Below are positions 1-8,559 of a stretch of 64,000 nucleotides of DNA, one piece after another; within the stretch, counting starts at the first letter, position 1, and each line of letters starts with the position of its first letter. Both the position numbers and the translations under genes were made by a program. This stretch comes from Aequorivita sinensis (GTDB lineage Bacteria > Bacteroidota > Bacteroidia > Flavobacteriales > Flavobacteriaceae), in assembly GCF_006346335.1 (NCBI RefSeq), contig NZ_VDMC01000006.1, positions 1 through 64,000 on the forward strand, written 5' to 3'. Below the pieces are notes generated by a model. The model did no database searches. It was not told the DNA's origin and saw nothing but the letters and a program-made list of their open reading frames with translations.

Positions 1-106
1 ATTGGAGAACGCTAAACTTTCCGCTTTCAAAATCTGCAACAATCCTTTTTTTAAATTCAATTGAGTATTTACGCTGCTTGCGAATACTCCGTACATTTGC
101 TTTCAT
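1..106 (-). CDS. IS3-family transposase OrfA, N-terminal part (HTH_Tnp_1)
   Basis: Reading leftward from the ATG at 106, the frame gives 35 residues beginning MKANVRSIRKQRKYSIEFK and remains open to the window edge. The pattern of a basic start, then YSxEFKKRIVxDFExGK, is the usual opening of the small helix-turn-helix OrfA that binds the IS ends and is joined to the DDE catalytic OrfB by programmed frameshifting. Only the beginning is visible, so whether the element is intact is unknown. Confidence 0.7.
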   Translation of the reverse strand, partial: MKANVRSIRKQRKYSIEFKKRIVADFESGKFSVLQ

Positions 107-140
107 AGGTTCTCACTCGTTAAGTGGTCAACCTATATCA
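1..140 (-). mobile_element. End of an IS3-type insertion sequence, cut by the window edge
   Basis: A partial transposase OrfA start lies here, preceded on the minus strand by about 34 bases that begin TGATATAGG at position 140. IS3-family elements normally begin with TG and end with CA, so position 140 is the likely element terminus. That boundary is inferred: the other end is outside the window and no target duplication can be checked. Confidence 0.6.
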
Positions 141-148
141 GAGACGTA

Positions 149-187
149 CACACATCTCAAATCTAAAATCTAGAATCTCAAATCTGT
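149..187. repeat. Degenerate 7-bp repeat tract A
   Basis: About five successive 7-base units of the form NNAATCT (CACATCT, CAAATCT, AAAATCT, AGAATCT, CAAATCT). It lies between the IS end and the azurin terminator and has no coding potential. It belongs to the heptamer family described under findings. Confidence 0.6.
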
Positions 188-189
188 CC

Positions 190-225
190 ACAAAAAAAGC
201 CACATCTAATATGCAGCTTTTTTGT
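190..225 (-). terminator. Intrinsic terminator of the azurin-like gene
   Basis: Arms ACAAAAAAAGC and GCTTTTTTGT flank a loop of about 15 bases. The T/A-rich arms would serve in both directions. It sits about 20 bases after the stop of the azurin-like gene on the minus strand. Confidence 0.6.
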
Positions 226-246
226 AATAATTATAGGCGCTATAGT

Positions 247-765
247 TTATTCAACAATAAACTTTCCTTGCATAAGCGCGTAATGCCCAGGGAAGGTACA
301 TAGAAAGGTATAGGTACCTGCAGCAGGCGCGTCAAACTCTATGGTAGTTGTTTCTCCTCCACCAATCATTTCGGTATGGACGATAAACTTATCTTTCATA
401 TCTGCAGGGATATAGTCAGTTTCCTTTGCTAAGGCTGCAGCTTGTCCCACTGTAGCCATATCGGCGTCTGCAGTAAGTAATGCCCAGTTATGTCCCATTA
501 CATCTTCAGACATTTTACCTACGTGCTTAAGTGTAAGTTTTACTTTTTGCCCAGCTTTAACGCGAATTTCACTCTTGTTAAATTTCATTTGGTCGTTTCC
601 TTCTATAGTAACAACAGCTAAATTAGGATCTGCATTAATATCTTCAGTAACTTCTTTCTCTACTGTTTTCTGAGTACCAATTTTCATCTCAGTTTTTTCT
701 TCTTTTTTATTATCCCCGCAACTCATAACTAATGCAGCAGCAAAAATTAATAATAACTTTTTCAT
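247..765 (-). CDS. Azurin-like blue copper lipoprotein
   Basis: A small cupredoxin electron carrier, 172 residues, probably tethered to a membrane outside the cytoplasm. The N-terminus is a lipoprotein signal with lipobox MSC (Cys16), then a charged linker to about residue 48 and an azurin-type fold. The four type 1 copper ligands are visible: His92 (GHNW), Cys156, His161 (CTFPGH) and Met165 (ALMQG). This set and spacing is typical of azurin. It transfers electrons, most often to or from respiratory or denitrification enzymes, but no partner lies beside it. It stands alone with its own terminator, about 500 bases from the polysaccharide operon. The fold and copper binding are well supported; the redox partner is unknown. 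Confidence 0.9.
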   Translation of the reverse strand: MKKLLLIFAAALVMSCGDNKKEEKTEMKIGTQKTVEKEVTEDINADPNLAVVTIEGNDQMKFNKSEIRVKAGQKVKLTLKHVGKMSEDVMGHNWALLTADADMATVGQAAALAKETDYIPADMKDKFIVHTEMIGGGETTTIEFDAPAAGTYTFLCTFPGHYALMQGKFIVE

Positions 766-900
766 GGTTTAAAATTTTATGGTTATACCTAAACAAAGCT
801 AACCGCTATAATTAGTATTTCAAAATTCAAACATCAATTCTTTGAATTATTATGAAAACTATAACAAATTTTTGGTTTTAAAATGAGGATTAAATGGAAT

Positions 901-1062
901 GGGAGTTAGGAGTTAGTTTTTAAAGTTATGAGTGCAGAGTTATGAGTTAAGATTCAGAAATTATGAATGCAGTTCTAACAATTATGAATTATGAGGTTAA
1001 TCTTATAGTTCAGAGTTCAGAGTTCAGAGTTAGGAGTTTAGAGTTATGAGTTTAGAGTTATG
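901..1062. repeat. Degenerate 7-bp repeat tract B (GAGTTNN)
   Basis: The clearest part, about 1006-1062, is a run of at least eight units of the form GAGTTNN (NN = CA, AG, TA, AT). The part before it, from about 901, is a more decayed version of the same pattern. No open frame is credible here. With tract C it fills most of the 530-base gap between azurin and wzc. Confidence 0.8.
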
Positions 1063-1110
1063 TTAAATGCTAGTTGAAGGATGATGGGTGGTAATTGTAA
1101 TTATTTGAGA

Positions 1111-1190
1111 AAAGTCTAGATTCTAGATTCTTGGCTCTTACATCCTATGTCCTATGTCCTACGTCATAGGTCTTAATTCTTAGGTCCAAT
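1111..1190. repeat. Degenerate 7-bp repeat tract C (NNTCNTA)
   Basis: Around eleven consecutive heptamers can be read: AGTCTAG, ATTCTAG, ATTCTTG, GCTCTTA, CATCCTA, TGTCCTA twice, CGTCATA, GGTCTTA, ATTCTTA, GGTCCAA. The base sequence differs from tract B but the 7-base step is the same. Confidence 0.75.
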
Positions 1191-1233
1191 AACTTGTTTC
1201 TAAAACAACAACAAATCACCGACAATCCATAAA

Positions 1234-1269
1234 AAAATCCGAAACAAGCCTAAGCCTATTTCGGATTTA
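1234..1269 (-). terminator. Intrinsic terminator after wzc
   Basis: Perfect arms AAATCCGAAA and TTTCGGATTT around a 14-base loop, followed on the minus strand by a T-run. It lies just beyond the wzc stop codon and would end the leftward polysaccharide operon. Confidence 0.8.
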
Positions 1270-1295
1270 TTTGTAGTTGTAATTATTGTGATAAA

Positions 1296-3674
1296 TTATT
1301 TTCCAAACACCCTTTGCCAGAAAGTTTTCTTCTTCTGACCATAAGTATATCCATATTTGTTACCATAGCCAAAATTTGCAGCAGAAACATTATTAAGAAC
1401 AAATGAAACGTTTTGTAGTTTTTCATTCTTTTTATTTTCTAACGGGAAACCGAGTAGTTTTTTTTCTGTATACCCAGCTCTAAGTGTATATATTGTAATA
1501 TCGGCATATTTATTTATGAGCAGTGTATCTGCTACCAACATAGCGGGCGCAGTATCTACCACAACATAATCAAATTTAGCAGCCAATTCTTTAAACATTT
1601 CACCTGCTCTATCCTGCATCCACAATTCAGCAGGGTTGGGAGGTATAGTCCCTGACATCATTAACGATAAATTTTTATTATCATTGGCAGGTTGTAAATA
1701 GTCATCTATAATTGTTTCGGGATAAACTAAATATTCAACAACCCCACTTTTATTATAATCACCCACAACATATCGTTGAATTTGTGGATTTCGAATGTCT
1801 GCCCCTACTAAAACAACTTTTGACCCTCCATTAGCCAAGGTAACGGCTAGATTTGACGAAACAAAAGTTTTTCCTTCTCCTTTGACTGTTGAAGTAACAA
1901 AAATAACCTTTCCCTCCTCTTCTTTATCTATTTTTTTGAGCATTAAGTATTTTAAGTTTGTGCTCAATATTCTAAAAGACTCCGCCAATATAGAAGTGTC
2001 ATTTGTAGTAATTAATTCATTCTCTTTTTTACTAACTTCAGGAATTTCCCCTACAATTGCTATATCTCCACCATTTTTTTCAACAAATGCTCTATTTCTA
2101 ATTTTATTATCTAAAAGTTGTTTTAAATATACAATTAGCATTGGTAATAAAATTCCGAGAAAAACAGCTCCTATATAAAAAATGGATCTTTTTGGAAACT
2201 CTGGGATTGATTGGCTATATGCAGCATCTATTACTTTTGCTTCTGGTGCTGTAACTGCCATAGTTATAGCATTTTCTTCACGTTTCTGTAATAAGTATAA
2301 ATAAAGTGCTTCTTTCACTTCTTGCTGTCTACTTATACCCCTAAAGGTTTTTTCCTTCTCAGGAATTTGATAAATTTCGGAGCCTATTTTACGCATTTCT
2401 TTGTTTACCTCCCCAAGACTTATTCTAAGGTTGTTTTCAGCATTTTCCATGCTTTTTAAAACGTTTCCTCGAAGTTCTTCAATTTGTTGATCAAGGCCAA
2501 CCACCATAGGGTTTTTGGTAGTACTGCTTTGTAGTAATCGATTTCGTTCTAATATTAATTGGTTGTATTTATCTACCTCGCCCACAAAGCCATCTTCACC
2601 CACTCCTAAGTTTGCAGGTAGTAAATCTGTATCTGAACTATTTTCTAAATAATCCATCATTGTATTCACTAAAGCAATTTTAGTCTCTAATTCTATTTGT
2701 TGCTTATTAACTTGACTAGCACTTTGGAGGAAAATCTGACTCTCAGCTTCTATATTGGTAAGACGATTTTTTTCTTTAAAATCTACTTTACCCGTTTCAA
2801 CACTGTCTAATTCATTTGTAATAATTTCAAGCCTACCTTGAATAAAAGTAGCAGTGTTTTGAGCAATTAAATTACGATCCTCCATAGAATCCATATTATA
2901 TTGCTTTATTAGCTCATCGAGAATCGCTCTAGCTTTCTCTGGAAGTGTACTTGTCATTGAAAGTAGAATAACACTACTTCTATCTGTCATAGAAGAGACT
3001 TGTATAGAGGAACGAACATTAGCTGCTACATGATCTCTATTTCTTATATGGACACGAATTTCAGGAAAACCTCCTTCACTTTCAGCTCTTTTTAAATATT
3101 CAACGTTGGGAGTAACTAATATATTTCCCCACTCTAATTTTACTATTTCACCAAAAGTATAAATACCTATTTCATTTTTAGAAGCATCTTTTAAACTAAA
3201 CTCAGTAATAGAAGTAGGTTCGAAATACAGAGCTCCATTAGGTGTACTCATTTGCTCTGGTGTAGAAATAACTTTTACCGTAAAAGGCTTATTATTAAAT
3301 ATTTCAGAATCTAAAATTTTCCCTTCAATAAAATACGAAACAGTTAAGTTTAACTTATCTACAACTCTCTCACTAAGACTTTTAGAATTTAAAACAATTT
3401 TAATGTTTTCAAAATCTACAACATTCATCATATCCACTAGCCCCAAATCAGTAAAAGCTCCTAATTCTGAAGCAGATCGACTCCCTTGATTTTTTATTAA
3501 AATAGTGGCAGTAGTAGAATAAGCTGGTGGGGTGTATCTAAGATATAGTAAAGCAGCAGTTAAGAAAATAAAAGTTGTTATTAAAAACCAGGGCCATTGT
3601 CTTAGATAAATTTCAACATGTTCTCTTATTGATAAGTCTTGTGTTTGATTTGTGTTTTGAGGTAGATCTTGCAT
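1296..3674 (-). CDS. wzc: Polysaccharide co-polymerase / BY-kinase (Wzc-like)
   Basis: Inner-membrane tyrosine autokinase that works with Wza to control chain length and export of a capsule or exopolysaccharide. The 792 residues are a full-length fusion: a Wzz-type N-terminal domain with a first membrane segment around residues 30-48, a long periplasmic coiled-coil region, a second membrane segment near 500-520, then a cytoplasmic kinase domain. Walker A is GEGKT at 599-603, the Walker A' motif VGADIRNP at 623-630 and Walker B VVVDTAP at 704-710. The C-terminus carries the expected tyrosine cluster (Tyr770, 774, 776, 778) followed by a basic tail. It is the last gene of the operon, 3 bases after wza, and is followed by a terminator. 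Confidence 0.93.
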   Translation of the reverse strand: MQDLPQNTNQTQDLSIREHVEIYLRQWPWFLITTFIFLTAALLYLRYTPPAYSTTATILIKNQGSRSASELGAFTDLGLVDMMNVVDFENIKIVLNSKSLSERVVDKLNLTVSYFIEGKILDSEIFNNKPFTVKVISTPEQMSTPNGALYFEPTSITEFSLKDASKNEIGIYTFGEIVKLEWGNILVTPNVEYLKRAESEGGFPEIRVHIRNRDHVAANVRSSIQVSSMTDRSSVILLSMTSTLPEKARAILDELIKQYNMDSMEDRNLIAQNTATFIQGRLEIITNELDSVETGKVDFKEKNRLTNIEAESQIFLQSASQVNKQQIELETKIALVNTMMDYLENSSDTDLLPANLGVGEDGFVGEVDKYNQLILERNRLLQSSTTKNPMVVGLDQQIEELRGNVLKSMENAENNLRISLGEVNKEMRKIGSEIYQIPEKEKTFRGISRQQEVKEALYLYLLQKREENAITMAVTAPEAKVIDAAYSQSIPEFPKRSIFYIGAVFLGILLPMLIVYLKQLLDNKIRNRAFVEKNGGDIAIVGEIPEVSKKENELITTNDTSILAESFRILSTNLKYLMLKKIDKEEEGKVIFVTSTVKGEGKTFVSSNLAVTLANGGSKVVLVGADIRNPQIQRYVVGDYNKSGVVEYLVYPETIIDDYLQPANDNKNLSLMMSGTIPPNPAELWMQDRAGEMFKELAAKFDYVVVDTAPAMLVADTLLINKYADITIYTLRAGYTEKKLLGFPLENKKNEKLQNVSFVLNNVSAANFGYGNKYGYTYGQKKKTFWQRVFGK

Positions 3675-3677
3675 ATT

Positions 3678-4436
3678 TTACTTTATAAAAACAACAATTA
3701 TGGTAATAATTAATGATGCTACACTTACGATAGTTCTAATGTAATTGTTATCGTTATAAGATTGTACAGCTGCACTATTAGGCTCAACATAAATTAGATC
3801 GTTTTGTTGTAAGTAATAAAATTCACTTTCCATAATTTTAACATCTCGTAAGTCTAAATAGGCATATTCTTTTTTACCATTTGTCTCTCTCAATACCAAA
3901 ACATTATCTCTTTTTCCTTGAATATGTAAATCCCCGGCAAGACTTATCGCTTCAGGTAAGGTTAATCGCTCTCCTTGAACAGCAAATGTGCCTGGTTGAT
4001 TAACTGCACCTAAAACGCTAACTTTAAAATTAAGAATATTTATTGTTACTATAGGGTCTAAAATATACTCAGATATTCTCTTGGTAAGATATTCACTTAA
4101 TTCTGCTCTTGTAAGACCTGCAGCTTTTACTTTTCCCAAAACGGGAAAATTAATAGTACCATCTGCCCCTGTTAAATAGCCTTGATTTTGAGCCAGTACT
4201 CCCCCACTCGACTCTAATACCAAATTAAAGGGTTTTACCGCTGAAGGGTCATAGGCAGTAACCGTAATACTTAAAATATCATTGGGTTTAATTTTAAAAT
4301 TATTTTGCACACTATCAAGTTGTTCTAACGCATCGGGTAGGTTTTGAAAATACGCTATTTCTTTTCTAGAAGCACAGGAAGCAATAAGAAACAGTAACAA
4401 TATAGGAACTAATACCTTAATCGAGATTCTTTTCAT
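3678..4436 (-). CDS. wza: Polysaccharide export outer-membrane lipoprotein (Wza-like)
   Basis: Forms the outer-membrane export channel for the polysaccharide. The 252-residue protein has a lipoprotein signal with Cys21 in IASC, a Poly_export domain at roughly 45-140 (FKIKPNDILSITV), one SLBB-type domain at about 140-225 and a C-terminal hydrophobic helix ending VVFIK. That C-terminal helix is the usual way short Bacteroidota Wza proteins span the membrane. It is directly upstream of wzc in the same operon. Family assignment is firm; the exported polymer is not known. Confidence 0.92.
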   Translation of the reverse strand: MKRISIKVLVPILLLFLIASCASRKEIAYFQNLPDALEQLDSVQNNFKIKPNDILSITVTAYDPSAVKPFNLVLESSGGVLAQNQGYLTGADGTINFPVLGKVKAAGLTRAELSEYLTKRISEYILDPIVTINILNFKVSVLGAVNQPGTFAVQGERLTLPEAISLAGDLHIQGKRDNVLVLRETNGKKEYAYLDLRDVKIMESEFYYLQQNDLIYVEPNSAAVQSYNDNNYIRTIVSVASLIITIIVVFIK

Positions 4437-4501
4437 TTATAATAATTTATTGCAAATATAATTTTTTATTGATAGCGTTAAAATTGTAATCCAAATAGAA
4501 T

Positions 4502-6469
4502 TTATCCACTTTGTTTATCTAAAGTTGAATATTCCGAATTTTGGCTTACAAATTCTGGCACTAATATTTTAAGCTTTTTAATGATATTCTTCTTCTTACC
4601 CACACTATCCGCCATAAGTTCTAACTCATCAATAGCATTGCAAATAACGGAATAATCATTAGGCACTGTACTACAAACCATAATTTTTGGATGGTAAGTT
4701 GGAAGTGTATTTTCTCCGTCTATTAAAAGTTCCTCATACAATTTCTCGCCTTGCCTCAATCCCACTATCTCAATAGGAATATCTTTATAGGGTTTAAAGC
4801 CACTTAGCTTAATCATTCGTTCGGCCAAATCTAATATTTTAACAGGTTTCCCCATATCAAAAACAAATATCTCTCCTCCTTTTCCCATGGTTCCCGCTTG
4901 TAATACTAGCTGACAAGCTTCTTTAATAGTCATAAAATAACGAATAATATCTTTATGAGTAACCGTTACAGGACCACCATTTTTAATTTGCTCTCTAAAA
5001 AAAGGAATTACCGAGCCATTACTGCCCAATACATTTCCAAATCGCGTAGTGATAAATTTAGTTTTTATCCCCGGAGTACGTTGTAGTGATTGTACAAACA
5101 TTTCAGCAGCCCGTTTTGACGCCCCCATCACGTTACTCGGGTTTACTGCCTTATCGGTAGAAACCATTACAAAACGTTCACATTCGTACTTTACAGAAAG
5201 CTCTGCCAAGGTACGTGTTCCTACTATATTTGTTCTAATAGCCTCCCTAGGATGACGCTCCATCATAGGTACGTGTTTATATGCCGCTGCGTGATACACT
5301 ACGTCAAACTTAAACTTTTTAAAAATCCCTTCCATTCTCCCTTTCTTGGTTACATCGGCAAGGAAAATGCTGTAATTAAGATGCGGGAAGTTGTTTTTTA
5401 AATATATCTCTACCCCGTGTAACGGACTTTCGCCATTGTCTAAAACCACTAATAATCTAGGATTTAGTTCAGCTATTTGTCGAACTAATTCACTTCCTAT
5501 ACTTCCTGCTCCTCCAGTAATTAGAATCGTTTTATCTTTAAGATCTTTTGATATTAGCTCTATATCTGTTTCAATTACACTGCGCTCCAAAAGGTCCTCG
5601 ATTCTAAGAGGGTCAATCTTTAATGGTTTTTTTGAAATATCACTCCATTGCTCTGGCAATGATAAATTATAAACTTCAAGCCCTACAGAAAAACACGCTT
5701 CGGCAATAGCGTTTCGTTCGTCAACGGAAAGCAAATCTCCAACGAACAACACCCCATCTGCATTGTGCTTAGATTTGGTCGATTCTAAGTTTGTTTCAAT
5801 ATCATCATCGGTATAACAAACAGGAAGATTCAAGATTTTAAATCTCTTTCGCTTTTCTTTGGTAGTTAAAAATGCTACTGGTCTATAAATAGAAGCAGAA
5901 TCGGACAAAATAGCATGGGATAGCGAAATTGTTTTATCGTCAATTCCCAATACAATAACGCGCTTTTTTAAACGGCCCGCAGTAGCTGCAGCGCGAAGAA
6001 AGCGATACATTTCCTTAATGGTAATTCTAAAGGCAAGTAATATGGTTAACGATAAAAAGGTGTAAAGTAATATGGTGGTTGTAAGAAATAGCTTCGTACC
6101 ATTAAAATAATAAAACACCATATTTCCTGCCATAGTAATAGCTAGAAATGCCAAGGTAGATTTCACAAAACGATACACATCGGCAAAGGTGCTATGCCTA
6201 ATAATCCCAGAATAAGTTCGGAATACAATAAAGCACAAAAAGTGTAGGCCTATTAGCACTAAAGCTTTTTGTGGAATTGATAAAAATTGATTGAAAAATA
6301 CTGGAGTTTCACTTAAGATAAGCCAAGTAAGCAAAAAGGAGACGCCACAAATAGAAAGGTCTATTAATGCCACTATCCAACGCGGTAAATAGCGTTGTCC
6401 TAAAATAAAGTCTCTAAACCTACTGTAAAGTCTAAAGGCAAGAAAAGTAAATTTTCCTGGCATTTTCAT
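4502..6469 (-). CDS. pglF: UDP-sugar 4,6-dehydratase, membrane-bound (PglF/WbpM/CapD family)
   Basis: Converts UDP-GlcNAc to a UDP-4-keto-6-deoxy sugar, the first step to bacillosamine-type sugars. The 655-residue protein has about four membrane helices in residues 30-150, a nucleotide-binding Rossmann-like region at about 168-270, and the dehydratase domain from 312. The NAD motif GGAGSIG is at 319-325. STDK (437-440) and NVMGASK (Met448, Lys452) show the family signature in which Met replaces the usual catalytic Tyr. The start codon overlaps the stop of the upstream aminotransferase by one base (TAATG), so the two are translationally coupled. The adjacent PglE-, PglD- and PglC-like genes support diNAc-bacillosamine; a FucNAc/QuiNAc route is the main alternative. 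Confidence 0.88.
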   Translation of the reverse strand: MKMPGKFTFLAFRLYSRFRDFILGQRYLPRWIVALIDLSICGVSFLLTWLILSETPVFFNQFLSIPQKALVLIGLHFLCFIVFRTYSGIIRHSTFADVYRFVKSTLAFLAITMAGNMVFYYFNGTKLFLTTTILLYTFLSLTILLAFRITIKEMYRFLRAAATAGRLKKRVIVLGIDDKTISLSHAILSDSASIYRPVAFLTTKEKRKRFKILNLPVCYTDDDIETNLESTKSKHNADGVLFVGDLLSVDERNAIAEACFSVGLEVYNLSLPEQWSDISKKPLKIDPLRIEDLLERSVIETDIELISKDLKDKTILITGGAGSIGSELVRQIAELNPRLLVVLDNGESPLHGVEIYLKNNFPHLNYSIFLADVTKKGRMEGIFKKFKFDVVYHAAAYKHVPMMERHPREAIRTNIVGTRTLAELSVKYECERFVMVSTDKAVNPSNVMGASKRAAEMFVQSLQRTPGIKTKFITTRFGNVLGSNGSVIPFFREQIKNGGPVTVTHKDIIRYFMTIKEACQLVLQAGTMGKGGEIFVFDMGKPVKILDLAERMIKLSGFKPYKDIPIEIVGLRQGEKLYEELLIDGENTLPTYHPKIMVCSTVPNDYSVICNAIDELELMADSVGKKKNIIKKLKILVPEFVSQNSEYSTLDKQSG

Positions 6470-7611
6470 TATACGCTATTTTTTAAATAGTTAATAACGG
6501 TCTCAGTAATCCTTGATCTATCTGCATCATTTAAATTACTTCCTGAAGGCAAACACAAACCAGTTTCAAAAAGTCGTTTCCCTACCCCATTTACATAGGA
6601 AGGTGCATCCTTAAATACAGGTTGTAAATGCATTGGCTTCCACAAAGGTCTTGCCTCGATGTTTTCAGTTAATAAAAATGTGCGTAGGGCTTCAGGATTT
6701 AATTTTGCTGTGGTATTTGTAAATGTAATACAACTCAACCAATGATTGCTGTAAACTTTTTCATTTGTTTCTTTAAAAACCTCTATTTCGTTTACATCTT
6801 TAAAAAGATCTTGATAAAATAAATTCATATCCCGTCGTAAGGATACGTGTTTATCGAGAACCTCCATTTGTCCGCAGCCTATTCCAGCGCTTACATTGCT
6901 AAGCCTATAGTTATATCCTATTTCAGAATGCTGATAATGTGGTGCGTCATCTCTAGCTTGTGTTGCTAAAAATATAGCTTTGTTTTTATGAGCAAGTTTT
7001 TTTGAAACTAAAGCTCCTCCACCTGAAGTGGTTATTATTTTATTCCCATTAAATGACAAAATAGAAATATCACCAAAAGTTCCGCATTTTTGCCCATTAT
7101 AACTACTCCCTAGAGCTTCAGCACTATCCTCAACAATAGGAATATCATATTTATTAGCAATTGCTCTTAAGGCTGTTACTTTATATGGCATACCATATAA
7201 ATGAACGGCCACTATAGCTTTAGGCTTTTTTCCTTTCGCTAGACGATCTTTTATTGCTGTTTCCAATAATTCAGGACACATATTCCAGGTTTCCTCTTCG
7301 CTATCTACAAACACAGGAGTTGCGCCTTGGTAAAGAATTGGATTGGCAGAAGCTGAAAACGTCATACTTTGACACAGAACTTCATCCTCTTTTCCCACTC
7401 CTAAAATTATTAATGCTAAATGAATTGCCGAAGTTCCAGAACTAAGGGCCGCTACATGACTTCCTGACTGTAAATACTGTTCCAATAACGATTCAAATTG
7501 GGAAACGTTTGGCCCTAAAGGTGCTATCCAATTTGTGTGAAATGCTTCTTTTACAAAGTCTAATTCACTACCGCCCATGTGGGGTGAGGAGAGGTAAATC
7601 TTATCTTTCAT
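6469..7611 (-). CDS. pglE: PLP-dependent sugar aminotransferase (DegT/DnrJ/EryC1, PglE-like)
   Basis: Adds an amino group to C4 of the keto sugar made by the neighbouring dehydratase, using glutamate and PLP. The 380 residues match the DegT/DnrJ/EryC1 family in length. SSGTSAIHLAL near 58-67 is the phosphate-binding region, EDSAEALGS at 161-169 holds the PLP-nitrogen Asp, and SFNGNK places the Schiff-base Lys at 191. It ends in a one-base overlap with the dehydratase gene. Upstream is a 325-base gap filled partly by heptamer repeats, so it may have its own promoter. Confidence 0.88.
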   Translation of the reverse strand: MKDKIYLSSPHMGGSELDFVKEAFHTNWIAPLGPNVSQFESLLEQYLQSGSHVAALSSGTSAIHLALIILGVGKEDEVLCQSMTFSASANPILYQGATPVFVDSEEETWNMCPELLETAIKDRLAKGKKPKAIVAVHLYGMPYKVTALRAIANKYDIPIVEDSAEALGSSYNGQKCGTFGDISILSFNGNKIITTSGGGALVSKKLAHKNKAIFLATQARDDAPHYQHSEIGYNYRLSNVSAGIGCGQMEVLDKHVSLRRDMNLFYQDLFKDVNEIEVFKETNEKVYSNHWLSCITFTNTTAKLNPEALRTFLLTENIEARPLWKPMHLQPVFKDAPSYVNGVGKRLFETGLCLPSGSNLNDADRSRITETVINYLKNSV

Positions 7612-7936
7612 TAATTATAGAATAATTGAAAACTACTTCTTGTGAAGTTACATTAATTTTTGTTAAACACCTCACGTATAATAAGTTTCAGTTAGATGAC
7701 TCTTTTGCTTAAATAAACAGGAATCAGGGAGGTTGCAAAGATATAAATTATTTACCCAAATTCACCAACAACATACTACTACTCAACAAATAGTTTGGAA
7801 ACAATTAACTAATATTAGCAGTTTAAGATTATAAGTCTTAAATTTTTTACGTCATATCCCTCAAATCCTAAGTCATTTTTCTACGTCTCAAGTCTCAAAT
7901 CTCAAGTCTCAAATCTCATATCTTACTTCTAATCTC
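7612..7936. other. Non-coding gap with repeat tract inside the polysaccharide locus
   Basis: The first 200 bases are AT-rich and hold no gene I can support. The remainder is the heptamer tract listed separately. The gap separates pglE from the broken glycosyltransferase and could contain a promoter for pglE-pglF-wza-wzc. Confidence 0.5.
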
Positions 7937-7940
7937 CTAC
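7828..7940. repeat. Degenerate 7-bp repeat tract D (CAANTCT)
   Basis: Clear units CAAGTCT, CAAATCT, CAAGTCT, CAAATCT and CATATCT at about 7889-7923, with decayed copies on either side. It touches the 3' end of the frameshifted sugar transferase, so the last residues of that reading frame may not be original. Confidence 0.7.
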
Positions 7941-8559
7941 GAACTAAAACATAGGACTAATTCTAAAATAGGAATTCTTTGCTTAAAAATTAGGAGGAAA
8001 TTAAATTGGAAATTATTTTTTTTTGTAGACGCTAATAAAATTTTAAGATCTTCCTTTAGTGAACGTTTATAATAATACTCTAAATTCATCGACACTTTAT
8101 CTGGAAAAATTATATTGTTATTATAATACTGGGCATTGTCTTGAGACTTTAATAGAGTTTCTTCATTGTAATACTTTAGCGCTGCCCAGCTAAATAATCC
8201 AGGTTTTAGTGTAATAATTTTTCTAGCCTCACCCTCTAAGGTATCATAATATCCCGGAATATCTGGGCGTGGGCCTACAAAACTCATTTGCCTAAAAGAA
8301 TATTCACTAATTGGGGAAGTTCGTCTAATTTATATTTTCGCAAAAAATTCCCAAAAGTAGAGATATCTCCATCTTTTGAAAAGGTTCGTATTTTAAATAT
8401 TGTAAAGGGTTTCCCGAATTGACCTATACGCTTTTGTAAGAATACACCTTGACTTTTTGTATCTATGGAAGCTATAATGATTAAAAATAAAATTATTAAA
8501 CCAAAAATTAGCAGACCAATCACTGAAAAGACTAAATCAAAAAGTCTTTTAGTTATCAT
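7937..8559 (-). pseudogene. Second PglC-type phosphoglycosyltransferase, broken by a -1 frameshift
   Basis: Two frames together rebuild one monotopic phosphoglycosyltransferase. The first (8559 to 8284, 91 residues) has the re-entrant membrane helix and the catalytic dyad Asp79-Glu80 (KLDELPQL), and stops right after NILLGK. The second (8287 to 7937, 116 residues) starts at the next conserved motif, MSFVGPRP. Intact relatives read ...LKGDMSFVGPRP without a break, as in the paralogue at 9162-9764. One base appears missing in the AAATG run at about 8283-8287, leaving an ATGA stop-start overlap. The options are a true mutation, a sequencing error, or reinitiation giving two chains; the first is the simplest. 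The 5' end overlaps pglD by 11 bases. Confidence 0.8.

Noticed and set aside
901-1190. Possible CRISPR array in tracts B and C
   Set aside because: Units are 7 bases with drifting sequence; there are no long identical repeats with unique spacers and no cas genes nearby.
5391-5672. Opposite-strand open frames inside pglF, wzc, cysD, ettA and the copper genes
   Set aside because: They are shadows of well-supported genes, with no signals of their own.
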